Positions 25,301 through 32,649 of a stretch of 64,000 nt of DNA are shown one piece after another; the stretch's first letter is position 1; every line of letters begins with the position of its first letter. The notes beneath the pieces are model-generated. The model saw only the letters and a program-made list of their open reading frames with translations, did not search any database and was not told the origin of the DNA. The position numbers and the translations under genes are program-made. This DNA comes from Shimia_B sp039815465 (lineage in GTDB: Bacteria; Pseudomonadota; Alphaproteobacteria; Rhodobacterales; Rhodobacteraceae), in assembly GCA_039815465.1 (NCBI GenBank), contig JBCBZG010000008.1, positions 73,612 to 137,611 on the forward strand, read 5' to 3'.

Positions 25301-26074
25301 GCGGACGGGGAAGTCTGCGGCGCTTTCGAGGCTCATGATCCCGCCACCGGAATGCATGAGGAAGATGGGACAGTCGGCCCCCTCCCCCGCCAGCCGGTCG
25401 CGCAGGCGCAGGAGGTAGGATTTCATGAGCGGCTGGATATAGGCGTTGGCGATGGTGGTGTTGAACCGCTCGTATTCGCGCATCTGGGGGGAGACGTCGG
25501 AGGAGAGCGAGATCATCGCATCCGGCATCCGCGCGGCAAGGACATCGCGCACCGCGCGCTCATGGGTAGGGTTTGCATAGGCGTGGAGGAAGCCCACGGC
25601 GATGGCCTCGTAGCCTCCCTGCGCGACTTCATCGGCGAGCGATTCTACCGCCGCCACGTCGAGCGGGGTCAGTACACCGCCATCTGCGTCGATGCGTTCG
25701 GGGAGCGTGAAACGGCGTTCGCGGGGGATGAGCGGTTCGGGCAGGGTCATGTTGAGGTCGTATTGCTCAAACCGGCTCTCGGTGCGCATTTCGATCACGT
25801 CGCGGAAGCCCTGGGTCGTCACAAACGCCATATGCGCGCCGCGGCGTTCGATCAGCGCGTTGGTGGCGAGCGTTGTGCCGTGGATGATCTGGTCGATCTG
25901 GCCGGGCTCCACACCAGCGAGCGCACAGACACGCGCCATGCCCTCGACAATCGCATCCTCGGGCGCGGCGTAGGTCGTCAGCACCTTGGTGGAGCGCATG
26001 CCAAACGGGCCCTCGATCACCACATCGGTGAATGTCCCGCCGATATCGACGCCGAGCCTGATCCTGTCTGCCAT
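22349..26074 (-). CDS. Fused hydantoinase/oxoprolinase (HyuA-HyuB) protein
   Basis: 1241 residues from the ATG at 26074, which follows a GGAAGGGGAG site. The N-terminal HyuA half begins RLGVDIGGTFTDVV, the actin-like ATP-binding loop; the C-terminal HyuB half carries GDVYITNDPWEGTGH and FNSGGSGARP. Such enzymes use ATP to open 5-oxoproline, hydantoin or related cyclic amides; bacterial HyuA and HyuB are often separate, while here they are one chain like 5-oxoprolinase (about 1288 residues in human). The next gene is a DAO oxidoreductase, so the product may be an amino acid that is then oxidised. Substrate inferred only. Confidence 0.88.
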   Translation of the reverse strand: MADRIRLGVDIGGTFTDVVIEGPFGMRSTKVLTTYAAPEDAIVEGMARVCALAGVEPGQIDQIIHGTTLATNALIERRGAHMAFVTTQGFRDVIEMRTESRFEQYDLNMTLPEPLIPRERRFTLPERIDADGGVLTPLDVAAVESLADEVAQGGYEAIAVGFLHAYANPTHERAVRDVLAARMPDAMISLSSDVSPQMREYERFNTTIANAYIQPLMKSYLLRLRDRLAGEGADCPIFLMHSGGGIMSLESAADFPVRLVESGPAGGAVFAADIAARHDLDRVLSFDMGGTTAKICLIKDQTPKTARVFEVARSYRFKKGSGMPISIPVIDMVEIGAGGGSLAWVDAMNQIRVGPESAGSEPGPACYGRGGTRPAVTDADLTLGKLDPANFAGGTIPLDPAASKAALTDTLGTPLDMDAQEAAFGLAEVVDENMANAARVHAVENGEDLSTYTMIAFGGAAPLHAARLCEKLGIAKCLVPQGAGVGSAIGFLRAPFSFEANRTVFMPIAGFDPARVTDLFQEMEEEATAFVRSCDAQADVETAHRVYMRYRGQGWEIPVTLTADQAAKPDADTLLSLFEAEYEKLFKRTVAGMVAEITVWSVTASTRQEAPPRIESAATAHATATIGLPTRQLFDPALGTTTEARVIDRGTLTTLQGPALVTEDETTIVVPTSRAVRTAPDGTLMVEATGEAQATEVSTVAYQVMWNRLISIVEEQAQALVRTAFSTSVREAGDLSAGVYNAAGDMLAQAVTGTPGHVNAMADAVGHFIRRIPEMAPGDVYITNDPWEGTGHKHDITIVTPSFHHKTLIGFFACTAHVTDIGGRGFGADANDVHEEGLYLPIMPLMRAGEVDATLMALIRANVREPDQLVGDIYALATCNDIGHARLLEMMAEFGLSDLTGVSDFILTNSRDATLKAINALTPGQAKGHMRIDGYSAPIDLHVALSIETDRITADWTGTSGVDRKGINVPLVYTKAYACYALKCAIAPEIPNNAASLAPFEVTAPEGTIVNAVFPAPVALRHVIGHMVPDTVYDALDKLLPDTVPVEGAGCLCNFQLSLKPTGPEGRRAEVLTFNSGGSGARPTLDGMNATAFPSGVMTMPVEATEQVGPVIIWRKELRPDSGGAGTRRGGLGQFMDVGARKGHEFDISAMLDRVHHPARGRKGGADGGATFIRRDDGTEMQGKGRQHVPEGTIVQMGFPGGAGYGDPKARDRDAVRKDLAGGYISADAARNVYGLGEDDA

Positions 26075-26190
26075 GGTGTGCTCCCCTTCCGGCGCGACCG
26101 TACAGGCCCGCGGGCGCGGCGCAAGGGAGCGAGTGCTTGCAATCTCAACAATCGGATTTAGCGTGGCCGGACCACTCAAAGGGCCGCACC

Positions 26191-28146
26191 ATGACTGATT
26201 TCCTGCTCCTCGCCTTCACGTTCCTGATCGCGGGGGTCATTGCCGTGCCGATTGCCACGCGGTTGGGGCTGGGGTCGGTGTTGGGATACCTCATTGCGGG
26301 GATCGCGATTGCGCCTTTGCTGGCGGCGCTGGGGGTCGATGTGATTTCGATCCAGCACTTCGCGGAGTTCGGCGTTGTGATGATGTTGTTTCTTGTTGGG
26401 TTGGAGCTTGAACCCAAGCGCCTGTGGGAAATGCGCGCGCAGCTCATTGGGTTGGGCGGCGGTCAGGTGGTGCTCACCACGGCGGCGGTGATGGGGGCGG
26501 GGATGCTGCTGGGACTTGCGTGGAATTACGCCCTGGCGGTGGGGCTGATCTTTGCGTTGTCGTCGACGGCCATCGTGCTCCAGACCTTACAGGAAAAGGG
26601 ACTGATGAAGAGCGACGGGGGCGAGTCGTCGTTTTCGGTGCTTTTGACCCAGGATATCGCGGTGATTCCGATGCTCGCGCTCTTGCCTTTGCTGGCGGTG
26701 CCGGAGCTTATGGACCTGGCTGCCAATGGCGCACACGGCGCGGATCATGGTGGGGATCACGGGGGCGGGCACGGTGACAGCCATGGAGACGACCACGGGG
26801 ATGATCATGGTGGCGATCATGGGGACGACCACGGAAGCGGGATGAGCCTGGTCGATGGGCTCAATGGATGGCAGACGGCGCTGGTATCCATTGGGGCGAT
26901 TGCGGCGGTGATCCTGGGCGGGAACTTTCTGACGCGGCCGCTGTTCCGGTTTATCTCCCAAGCGGGTCTGCGGGAGCTGTTTACGGCCACGGCGCTGATG
27001 ATGGTCGTGGGGATCGCGCTGCTCATGGGGCTTGTGGGGCTGTCGGCGGCGCTGGGGACGTTCCTGGCGGGCGTCGTCCTGGCCAATAGCGAGTATCGCC
27101 ACGAGCTCGAATCCGACATCGACCCGTTCCGAGGTCTGCTGCTCGGGCTGTTCTTTATGACCGTCGGCGCGAGCATCGATTTCGCGCTGCTCTTTGGCAG
27201 CTTTGCGACGTTCATCGGGCTGACGGTCGCGATGATGGCGATCAAGGGCCTGGTGCTCTTTGCGCTGGCGGTGATCTTTAAGCTCAAAGGGGCCGATAAG
27301 TGGCTCCTGACCCTGTCTCTGGCGCAGGCGGGGGAGTTTGGGTTTGTGCTGCTGAGCTTTACCACCGCCGGCGCAATCCTGCCGCAGGCGCTGGCGGATC
27401 AGCTGCTGCTGGTCGTGGCGCTATCGATGCTGCTGACGCCGCTGCTCTTTATCCTTTATGAGCAGGTGATCGCGCCGCGCTATGTTGAGGATCAGGCGCG
27501 GGACGCCGATGAGATCGAGGAACCGGGGGAGATTTTGATCTGTGGCCGGGGCCGCGTGGGCGGGATCGTGGAACGGATTGTGTCGGCGGCGGGCTATAAG
27601 ACGACCGTTGTCGATTACTCCGCCCGGCAAATTGAGAACCTGCGCGCCTTTGGGATCAAGACCTACTACGGGGATGCCACGCGGCCTGACCTGCTCCATG
27701 CGGCGGGGATCGACCGGGCCAAGATCATTGTGGTCGCGGTGGATGAGCATGAATCGGTCATGACCATCGTCAAGCATGTGGTCGAAAATCACCCCCATGT
27801 GCACATCATCGCCCGCGCGGTGAACCGGCACGACGTCTACGAGCTTTGGTCCGTGGGCTGCCGTGACATCATTCGGGAGACCTATGACAGCTCGCTGCGC
27901 ATGGGCCGGTCGGCGTTCGAGGCGCTGGGTTATTCGCGCGAGGTCGCCGACGAGATGGTGGAGGCGTTTCAGGATATGGACCGCGAGGCTATGATCGAGG
28001 TGGCGGGCGTCTATGACATAAACATCCCCGCCGTCGAAAACGACGCCTATGTCGCCAAGGTCCGCGAGCTGTTGGAAACGCGGGGCACCGCGCTGAGCGA
28101 TCGCATGACAGAAATCCGCGCCAAAGCACGCGCCAAAGATGCGTAG
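26191..28146 (+). CDS. CPA2 cation/proton antiporter, KefB/KefC-like, with His/Asp-rich loop
   Basis: 651 residues. The N-terminal two thirds hold about 12 membrane helices; the C-terminal third has a TrkA-N (RCK) domain beginning ILICGRGRVGG that binds NAD(H) or glutathione adducts in relatives. A low-complexity insert between helices, residues about 179-216, has nine His in HG-rich units (GADHGGDHG, GDDHGDDHG), a candidate metal-binding or pH-sensing loop. K+/H+ exchange at the inner membrane is the family role. Start ATG at 26191 in the 116-bp gap with the divergent HyuAB gene. Confidence 0.85.
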   Translation: MTDFLLLAFTFLIAGVIAVPIATRLGLGSVLGYLIAGIAIAPLLAALGVDVISIQHFAEFGVVMMLFLVGLELEPKRLWEMRAQLIGLGGGQVVLTTAAVMGAGMLLGLAWNYALAVGLIFALSSTAIVLQTLQEKGLMKSDGGESSFSVLLTQDIAVIPMLALLPLLAVPELMDLAANGAHGADHGGDHGGGHGDSHGDDHGDDHGGDHGDDHGSGMSLVDGLNGWQTALVSIGAIAAVILGGNFLTRPLFRFISQAGLRELFTATALMMVVGIALLMGLVGLSAALGTFLAGVVLANSEYRHELESDIDPFRGLLLGLFFMTVGASIDFALLFGSFATFIGLTVAMMAIKGLVLFALAVIFKLKGADKWLLTLSLAQAGEFGFVLLSFTTAGAILPQALADQLLLVVALSMLLTPLLFILYEQVIAPRYVEDQARDADEIEEPGEILICGRGRVGGIVERIVSAAGYKTTVVDYSARQIENLRAFGIKTYYGDATRPDLLHAAGIDRAKIIVVAVDEHESVMTIVKHVVENHPHVHIIARAVNRHDVYELWSVGCRDIIRETYDSSLRMGRSAFEALGYSREVADEMVEAFQDMDREAMIEVAGVYDINIPAVENDAYVAKVRELLETRGTALSDRMTEIRAKARAKDA

Positions 28147-28160
28147 GCAAGAATTCTTGC
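28147..28160. promoter_or_regulatory. Perfect palindrome upstream of the bicupin gene
   Basis: GCAAGAATTCTTGC is a 14-bp perfect palindrome directly after the antiporter stop, followed by a second inverted pair TTGCA (28157-28161) and TGCAA (28168-28172). It lies 51 bp before the cupin start, a good place for an operator. The binding protein is unknown. Confidence 0.35.
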
Positions 28161-28211
28161 ATTCGTGTGCAAAGCGGCGCATCCTACCCGCATCCGCGAA
28201 AGGAAACGCCA

Positions 28212-29189
28212 ATGAGTCTTGATATGACCGTGGCCGATATGGAGGCGCGGATCGTCCGGTACGGCGATCTGAAGCCCTGTAAGACGGCCTTTATCGATGC
28301 ACACACGCCTGGGTCCGACCAGAAGGAAAACTTTACCGTCATCGGCGGTGGGGTCTCTGAAAGCCCGGACCAGCATGTCCATATTCGCGAGACGCCAGGG
28401 TTCAACATCGGCGCAGCGGGGCAACCGCCGAAGTGCCGCAACTCTCTCCATTCCCACCGCACGGCGGAGGTGTTTTTCGTCCTGAAGGGCCGCTGGCGGT
28501 TCTTTTGGGGACGTTGGGGCACGGCGGGTGAGGTTGTGCTGGAAGAGGGCGATATCTTTAACATCCCCACGGGCATTTTCCGCGGGTTCGAGAATATCGG
28601 CACGGATTACGGGATGATCATGGCGATCCTGGGCGGCGATGATGCCGGGGGCGGTGTGCTTTGGGCGCCGCAGGTGATCGAGGATGCTGCCGATCACGGG
28701 CTGGTGCTGGGCGACAATGGCAAGCTCTATGACAGCAAGAAGGGAGAGGCGCTGCCCGACGGTGTGGGCCCCATGCCGCTTTTGTCCGACGAGGTGCTGG
28801 AGCGGATGCCGGAGCCTACGACAGCCGATGTCGTTCCGTACTACGTGGCGCGGTATCTGGACCTGATGGCGTTGTCGGACCGTCAGCCCGCCAAGGTGAT
28901 CGGCGCGGAGGCCAAGCTGCGCGACAAGCCGGGGTTCGAGGTTGAGCTCCTCAGCCGCAACTCGATTTCGGCGGACATGTACACGACCGACCGGCACGAG
29001 ATCCTTATGCCCATGCGCGGGCACTGGCGGTTGAGCTGGGACGGCGGCACGACGGTGCTCAACCCTGGCGACACGATGGCCGTGCCCCCCGGCGTCGCCC
29101 GGAGCCTTGCACCGTCGATGACGGGTGAGGTGAGCCTGTATCGTGTGCGCAATACGGACGACCCAGCGGGGCCGACGCTGCCGCTCTAA
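28212..29189 (+). CDS. Bicupin protein
   Basis: 325 residues, ATG with AAAGGAAA upstream. Two cupin barrels: the first with HSHRTAEVFFVLKGRW and a closing EEGDIFNIPTGIFRGF, the second with RHEILMPMRGHW and LNPGDTMAVPPGVARS. The first barrel keeps His residues that could bind a metal; the second lacks a clear His pair. Bicupins include gentisate dioxygenase, oxalate decarboxylase and quercetinase; none is a convincing match. Function unknown, probably cytoplasmic. A palindrome lies upstream. Confidence 0.7.
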   Translation: MSLDMTVADMEARIVRYGDLKPCKTAFIDAHTPGSDQKENFTVIGGGVSESPDQHVHIRETPGFNIGAAGQPPKCRNSLHSHRTAEVFFVLKGRWRFFWGRWGTAGEVVLEEGDIFNIPTGIFRGFENIGTDYGMIMAILGGDDAGGGVLWAPQVIEDAADHGLVLGDNGKLYDSKKGEALPDGVGPMPLLSDEVLERMPEPTTADVVPYYVARYLDLMALSDRQPAKVIGAEAKLRDKPGFEVELLSRNSISADMYTTDRHEILMPMRGHWRLSWDGGTTVLNPGDTMAVPPGVARSLAPSMTGEVSLYRVRNTDDPAGPTLPL

Positions 29190-29247
29190 GCGACCTGGGC
29201 GGAGCGGCTCCGGCGGGCCGCTCTCGTCCTAGCCAACCCCGACGCCC

Positions 29248-30489
29248 TTACGCCCGCCATAGGCCCCGCTGCACGATCCGGCGCAAAGTGCCGAGGGTGG
29301 AGCGGAGCTTTTCCTTTGCAGGGAGCGCGCGCCAGGGGGTGAAGAGGTCCAGATCGCGAAACTGCGTGACGGGCATTCCCATCACGCGATGCGCGAGGCG
29401 GCGGCCCCAGGTGGCGCCTTTTTTGCGCAAAAGCCCCTCTTGCGATTTTTCCAGCTTCCAGGGCTCGGCGGGCGTAGCGGTCAGGTAGCCTTCGGCGATG
29501 GCGCCTTCCACGATCTCGCGGCCCAGCTTGGTGCGGGTCACGATGAGCGAAAAGCCGGGGTTTTCGCCATCGGGCGCCTCGTACCACGGGTCCCCGCAGG
29601 AGATATCGGCAAGCTCCCCCGCGCCATCGGGCCAGAGCATCGTGGACCAGGGGCGGAAGCTTTGCAGGTAGGCCCAGGCGTCGTGGTAGATGAGGTGTTC
29701 GACCTCTGCCGCGGCGCCGGTGCGGGTGGCAAAGTAACCCGGCCACCCGTAGCCGCGGTAGCGCAGGCTTTTGAGCCCCGTTTCTGGCACCTCGTATTTG
29801 CCCATGAGGCTGCGGGTGGCTTTGGTGGGGGGCGTTTCGGCGCAGAAAAACGACAGCGTGACGCCGATTTTTTCCGCCAGCGCGGGGCGGGCCTCCATGG
29901 CGTTGCGGGTGCCTGCGATTTCGACGGGTTTGCCGATGACGACGCAGGGAGCGGGGGCGGCTTCGACCAGGGCGAGGCCTTCGCAGACCGCGGCAGGGGA
30001 GTAGCGGGAGCCGAGCGTTTCCATAAGGTCGGCGCGGGTGCGGGACAGGCGGGTGCTGTTGCGGATCGGGTCTGCGGGGTTCTGCCCAGTGTGGAGCGTG
30101 CCGTGGTGGCCGAGCTTTTCCATACAGTAAGCTGCGAGAGCCGTGAGCGCGCCGCCGGAGGAGCCTTTGAACCGCAGGTCCGGGTCGCTGGCGTAGCCTT
30201 CGTAGATGCCTGTGATGGCGCCCCAGTCGGTCTCCACGCGTTTGTCGACGGCGGGGGTGTAATCTGCGCGGCGCTTGAGCGCGCCGTAATCCGCGCGGCG
30301 CGTGGGGCAGAGCGCGAGCACCTCTTTGGCTGCCTCGGCTGTGATGGTGGGGGCGATCTTGGGGCGGACGCCGATGTGGTCGATATCGACCATGTGCACG
30401 GCGTCCGGCCCCGCGACATAGGCGCAGGTCCCGCAGCCGAGGCAGAGCCGGTGATCGGAGAGGCGTGCGATGTCGCGGTCTTTGCTCAT
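29248..30489 (-). CDS. FrhB/FdhB-family flavin and Fe-S protein
   Basis: 413 residues. The N-terminus has CLGCGTC (Cys16, 19, 22) and a later LALCPTR (Cys61), which together fit a [4Fe-4S] site. The rest matches the coenzyme F420 hydrogenase/dehydrogenase beta-subunit family (GSSGGALTAL, ISCGDPWYEA). In non-methanogens this family often sits in polysaccharide gene clusters and is thought to act as an FAD- or F420-dependent reductase there. It lies next to LPS core genes on the same strand but a 194-bp gap with hairpins separates it. The exact reaction is unknown. Confidence 0.75.
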   Translation of the reverse strand: MSKDRDIARLSDHRLCLGCGTCAYVAGPDAVHMVDIDHIGVRPKIAPTITAEAAKEVLALCPTRRADYGALKRRADYTPAVDKRVETDWGAITGIYEGYASDPDLRFKGSSGGALTALAAYCMEKLGHHGTLHTGQNPADPIRNSTRLSRTRADLMETLGSRYSPAAVCEGLALVEAAPAPCVVIGKPVEIAGTRNAMEARPALAEKIGVTLSFFCAETPPTKATRSLMGKYEVPETGLKSLRYRGYGWPGYFATRTGAAAEVEHLIYHDAWAYLQSFRPWSTMLWPDGAGELADISCGDPWYEAPDGENPGFSLIVTRTKLGREIVEGAIAEGYLTATPAEPWKLEKSQEGLLRKKGATWGRRLAHRVMGMPVTQFRDLDLFTPWRALPAKEKLRSTLGTLRRIVQRGLWRA

Positions 30490-30614
30490 GGTGTCTGCCC
30501 TTCTTTGTGGGGGAGCTATGCCGGAACTGTGGTGGCGATCAAGGGTGGAGGCGGGACGACTTCATGGCGAATACCTCGCAATAGATGGAAGTGCAGAGGG
30601 TAGCTCCCATCCGC

Positions 30615-30677
30615 GGGTGGGGGCCATGCCCCCGCCCGGGGGGGCGGGCGGGGGCTGCCCGGTGGTTCCCACCGGGC
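30615..30677. repeat. Double hairpin element related to the one at 6944
   Basis: First stem 30615-30624 with 30628-30637 (CAT loop, one G-T pair); second stem GCCCGGTGG (30657-30665) pairs exactly with 30669-30677. The segment GGGGGCTGCCCGGTG and the following CCACCGGGC also occur at 6999-7023. It ends 6 bp from the glycosyltransferase stop at 30684 and probably terminates that transcript. Confidence 0.62.
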
Positions 30678-30683
30678 GGGCGC

Positions 30684-31742
30684 TTATCTCTGATCCAGCA
30701 GCTCCCGATAGATCGCCGTAATTGCCTCGGCCTCGTGCACGAGCTTGTGCTGGGTCACGACCTTGTGGCGGGAGGCGTCTGCCATGCGTTGGCGCAATGC
30801 GGCGTCGGCCATCAGCTTGCCCGTGGCCTCCGTAATCGCGTCCACGTCCTCGCGGTCCACGAGGAAGCCGGTTTCGCCCGGCGCCACGAGGTCTTCGAAC
30901 GCGCCGACCCGGGTGGCGACGACGGGCACGCCGCAGGACATGGCTTCGAGCGGGGTCAAGCCGAAGCCTTCCCACCGTTGTGGGGCCACGTAGATGTCGG
31001 ACGCTTGGAACCAGGGTGCGATGGAAAACCCTTTGTCCTCGGGCAGGATGCGCAGGCGCTCGCCCAGGCCCGCTGCGGCGATTTTGGCTTTGATCGCGTC
31101 GACAAAGGCTTGGTGTTGGGGCGTGATGCCGCCCATGATGATGCCCTGGGCGCCCGGGTGATCGGGCAAAAGGCGGATCATCGCCTCTGCAAAGAGGTCC
31201 GTCCCCTTTTGGTCGCGGATGCGTCCAAAGCAGCCCACGATGAGCGCGTCGGGGTCGAGGCCCAGCTTGACCCGCAGGGCGGCGCGGTCGGCGGCGGGCG
31301 CGAATTCGTCGGTGTCCACGCCGTGCAGCACCACGGTCGCGGGACGCTCCAGATAGGACGCGGCCTTGCCGGAGGCGGCGATGACGGCGTCCATTTTGCG
31401 GATGAGCCAGCGGGAATAGCCCGACCGCCTGCGCTGCGCGGCGGAGGTGAAGACGAACTTGAACCGCTTTCTCAGCACCCATTTTAGCAAGAGACCCACC
31501 AGCATCTCGATATTGCGGCGGGAATGCCAGATGCGCGCGCCCGATGGGCCCGAGCGCGGCAGGGTGATCAGCCGCGACAGCGGAAACTGTGGCACCTCGG
31601 GCGGGAGCACGGGGCCTGTGGTGGCGATCTTAATCTGGTTGGCCTGCACCGGCACCAGGCGGATCACGGTGGAGGTCACGCCGGAATAGCGGCGCTTTAG
31701 GTTCGGTGCGATCACGTCGAGCTGGCTGGGGTCCACTTGCAT
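30684..31742 (-). CDS. GT4 glycosyltransferase (LPS core type)
   Basis: 352 residues from the ATG at 31742. GT-B fold of family 4: GCFGRIRDQKGTDLF is the donor-domain entry and EGFGLTPLEAMSCGVPVVAT the E-x7-E nucleotide-sugar motif. Family members transfer mannose, glucose or heptose; the neighbours kdkA and waaA point to the LPS inner or outer core. It is 32 bp downstream of the Kdo kinase gene and so probably in its operon. An upstream in-frame extension overlaps kdkA and is not preferred. Confidence 0.8.
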   Translation of the reverse strand: MQVDPSQLDVIAPNLKRRYSGVTSTVIRLVPVQANQIKIATTGPVLPPEVPQFPLSRLITLPRSGPSGARIWHSRRNIEMLVGLLLKWVLRKRFKFVFTSAAQRRRSGYSRWLIRKMDAVIAASGKAASYLERPATVVLHGVDTDEFAPAADRAALRVKLGLDPDALIVGCFGRIRDQKGTDLFAEAMIRLLPDHPGAQGIIMGGITPQHQAFVDAIKAKIAAAGLGERLRILPEDKGFSIAPWFQASDIYVAPQRWEGFGLTPLEAMSCGVPVVATRVGAFEDLVAPGETGFLVDREDVDAITEATGKLMADAALRQRMADASRHKVVTQHKLVHEAEAITAIYRELLDQR

Positions 31743-31774
31743 GGGCCCCTCATACGCAAGCCGCGGGCGGAGAG

Positions 31775-32497
31775 CTACGGGGTATCGGCCCCATAGGCGG
31801 CGATTAGCGCGGCCCAGTCGGCGTCGGTCCAGTGGGTCGCCCCGGCCTGCGCGGCCTGCTTGCGCAGCGACCGCAGGAGCCGGTCCAGGTTTGACTGCTG
31901 CCAGGGGCCCGGCGGGCGGCGGCGGCATTTGTCAAAGTCGATGATCCAGGGCGCGCCCTCGGCATCCACCAGGATGTTGCGGCAGTTGAGGTCGGTGTGG
32001 TCCACGCCTGCGTCGTGCATCTGCCGGATCGCGGCGCCGATGCGGGCCCAGGTGGCTGTCCCGAGCGGGCGGGATTGGAGCAGGCTGTCCACGGGCTCCG
32101 CCCCCGGGATACGCAGGGTGATGAGCGCGGCCGTGTAGCTGAGCGTGCCGCGCGTCACCTGTGCGGCGACGGGGCGCGGGACGGGCAGGCCCTGGCCACG
32201 CATCCAGTGGAGCAGCGCGAGCTCTTGCATGGCGCGGCTGCGGTCCAGCCCCGTCCACACGTAGCGGTTTTGGACCACGCGCCCGATAAGCCCCCCGCGC
32301 TGAAAGCGGCGGAGCACCATCGGCTGGCCGCCGTGGTCAAAGAACTGCGCCTGGTTGCGCCCGGCGGAGCTGCCTGTGGTGCGGCCCTGGGCGGCCAGCC
32401 AGGCGGGGTCAAAGACGCCGGGCTCAAAAGGGTCGAGCAGGCGCGCATCGTAGCGGATCGTTGTCGCGCCTTGCCTGCGCTCCTGCATCGCGTCCAT
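31775..32497 (-). CDS. kdkA: 3-deoxy-D-manno-octulosonic acid kinase
   Basis: 240 residues from the ATG at 32497 (a second ATG at 32488 is possible). Kinase-like fold with the catalytic HTDLNCRNILVD motif and the metal-binding DFDK, as in KdkA and WaaP. It phosphorylates position 4 of the single Kdo on lipid A, which replaces a second Kdo. The gene is divergent from waaA, which makes the Kdo linkage, so the two steps are side by side. Membrane-associated, cytoplasmic face. Confidence 0.8.
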   Translation of the reverse strand: MDAMQERRQGATTIRYDARLLDPFEPGVFDPAWLAAQGRTTGSSAGRNQAQFFDHGGQPMVLRRFQRGGLIGRVVQNRYVWTGLDRSRAMQELALLHWMRGQGLPVPRPVAAQVTRGTLSYTAALITLRIPGAEPVDSLLQSRPLGTATWARIGAAIRQMHDAGVDHTDLNCRNILVDAEGAPWIIDFDKCRRRPPGPWQQSNLDRLLRSLRKQAAQAGATHWTDADWAALIAAYGADTP

Positions 32498-32649
32498 GCG
32501 CCTGGCCTTACCCGTGTCGTTCGCACTGCCGCGACGGTATGCGGCGGCGCCTGGTGGCACAAGCGGGGCGCGGCGATAACGGTCGCTTTGGCCCCAAAGC
32601 TGGGATACCGCTTTGGCATGCGGGAAACGAGGGGCGTGGGCTGGCATTA

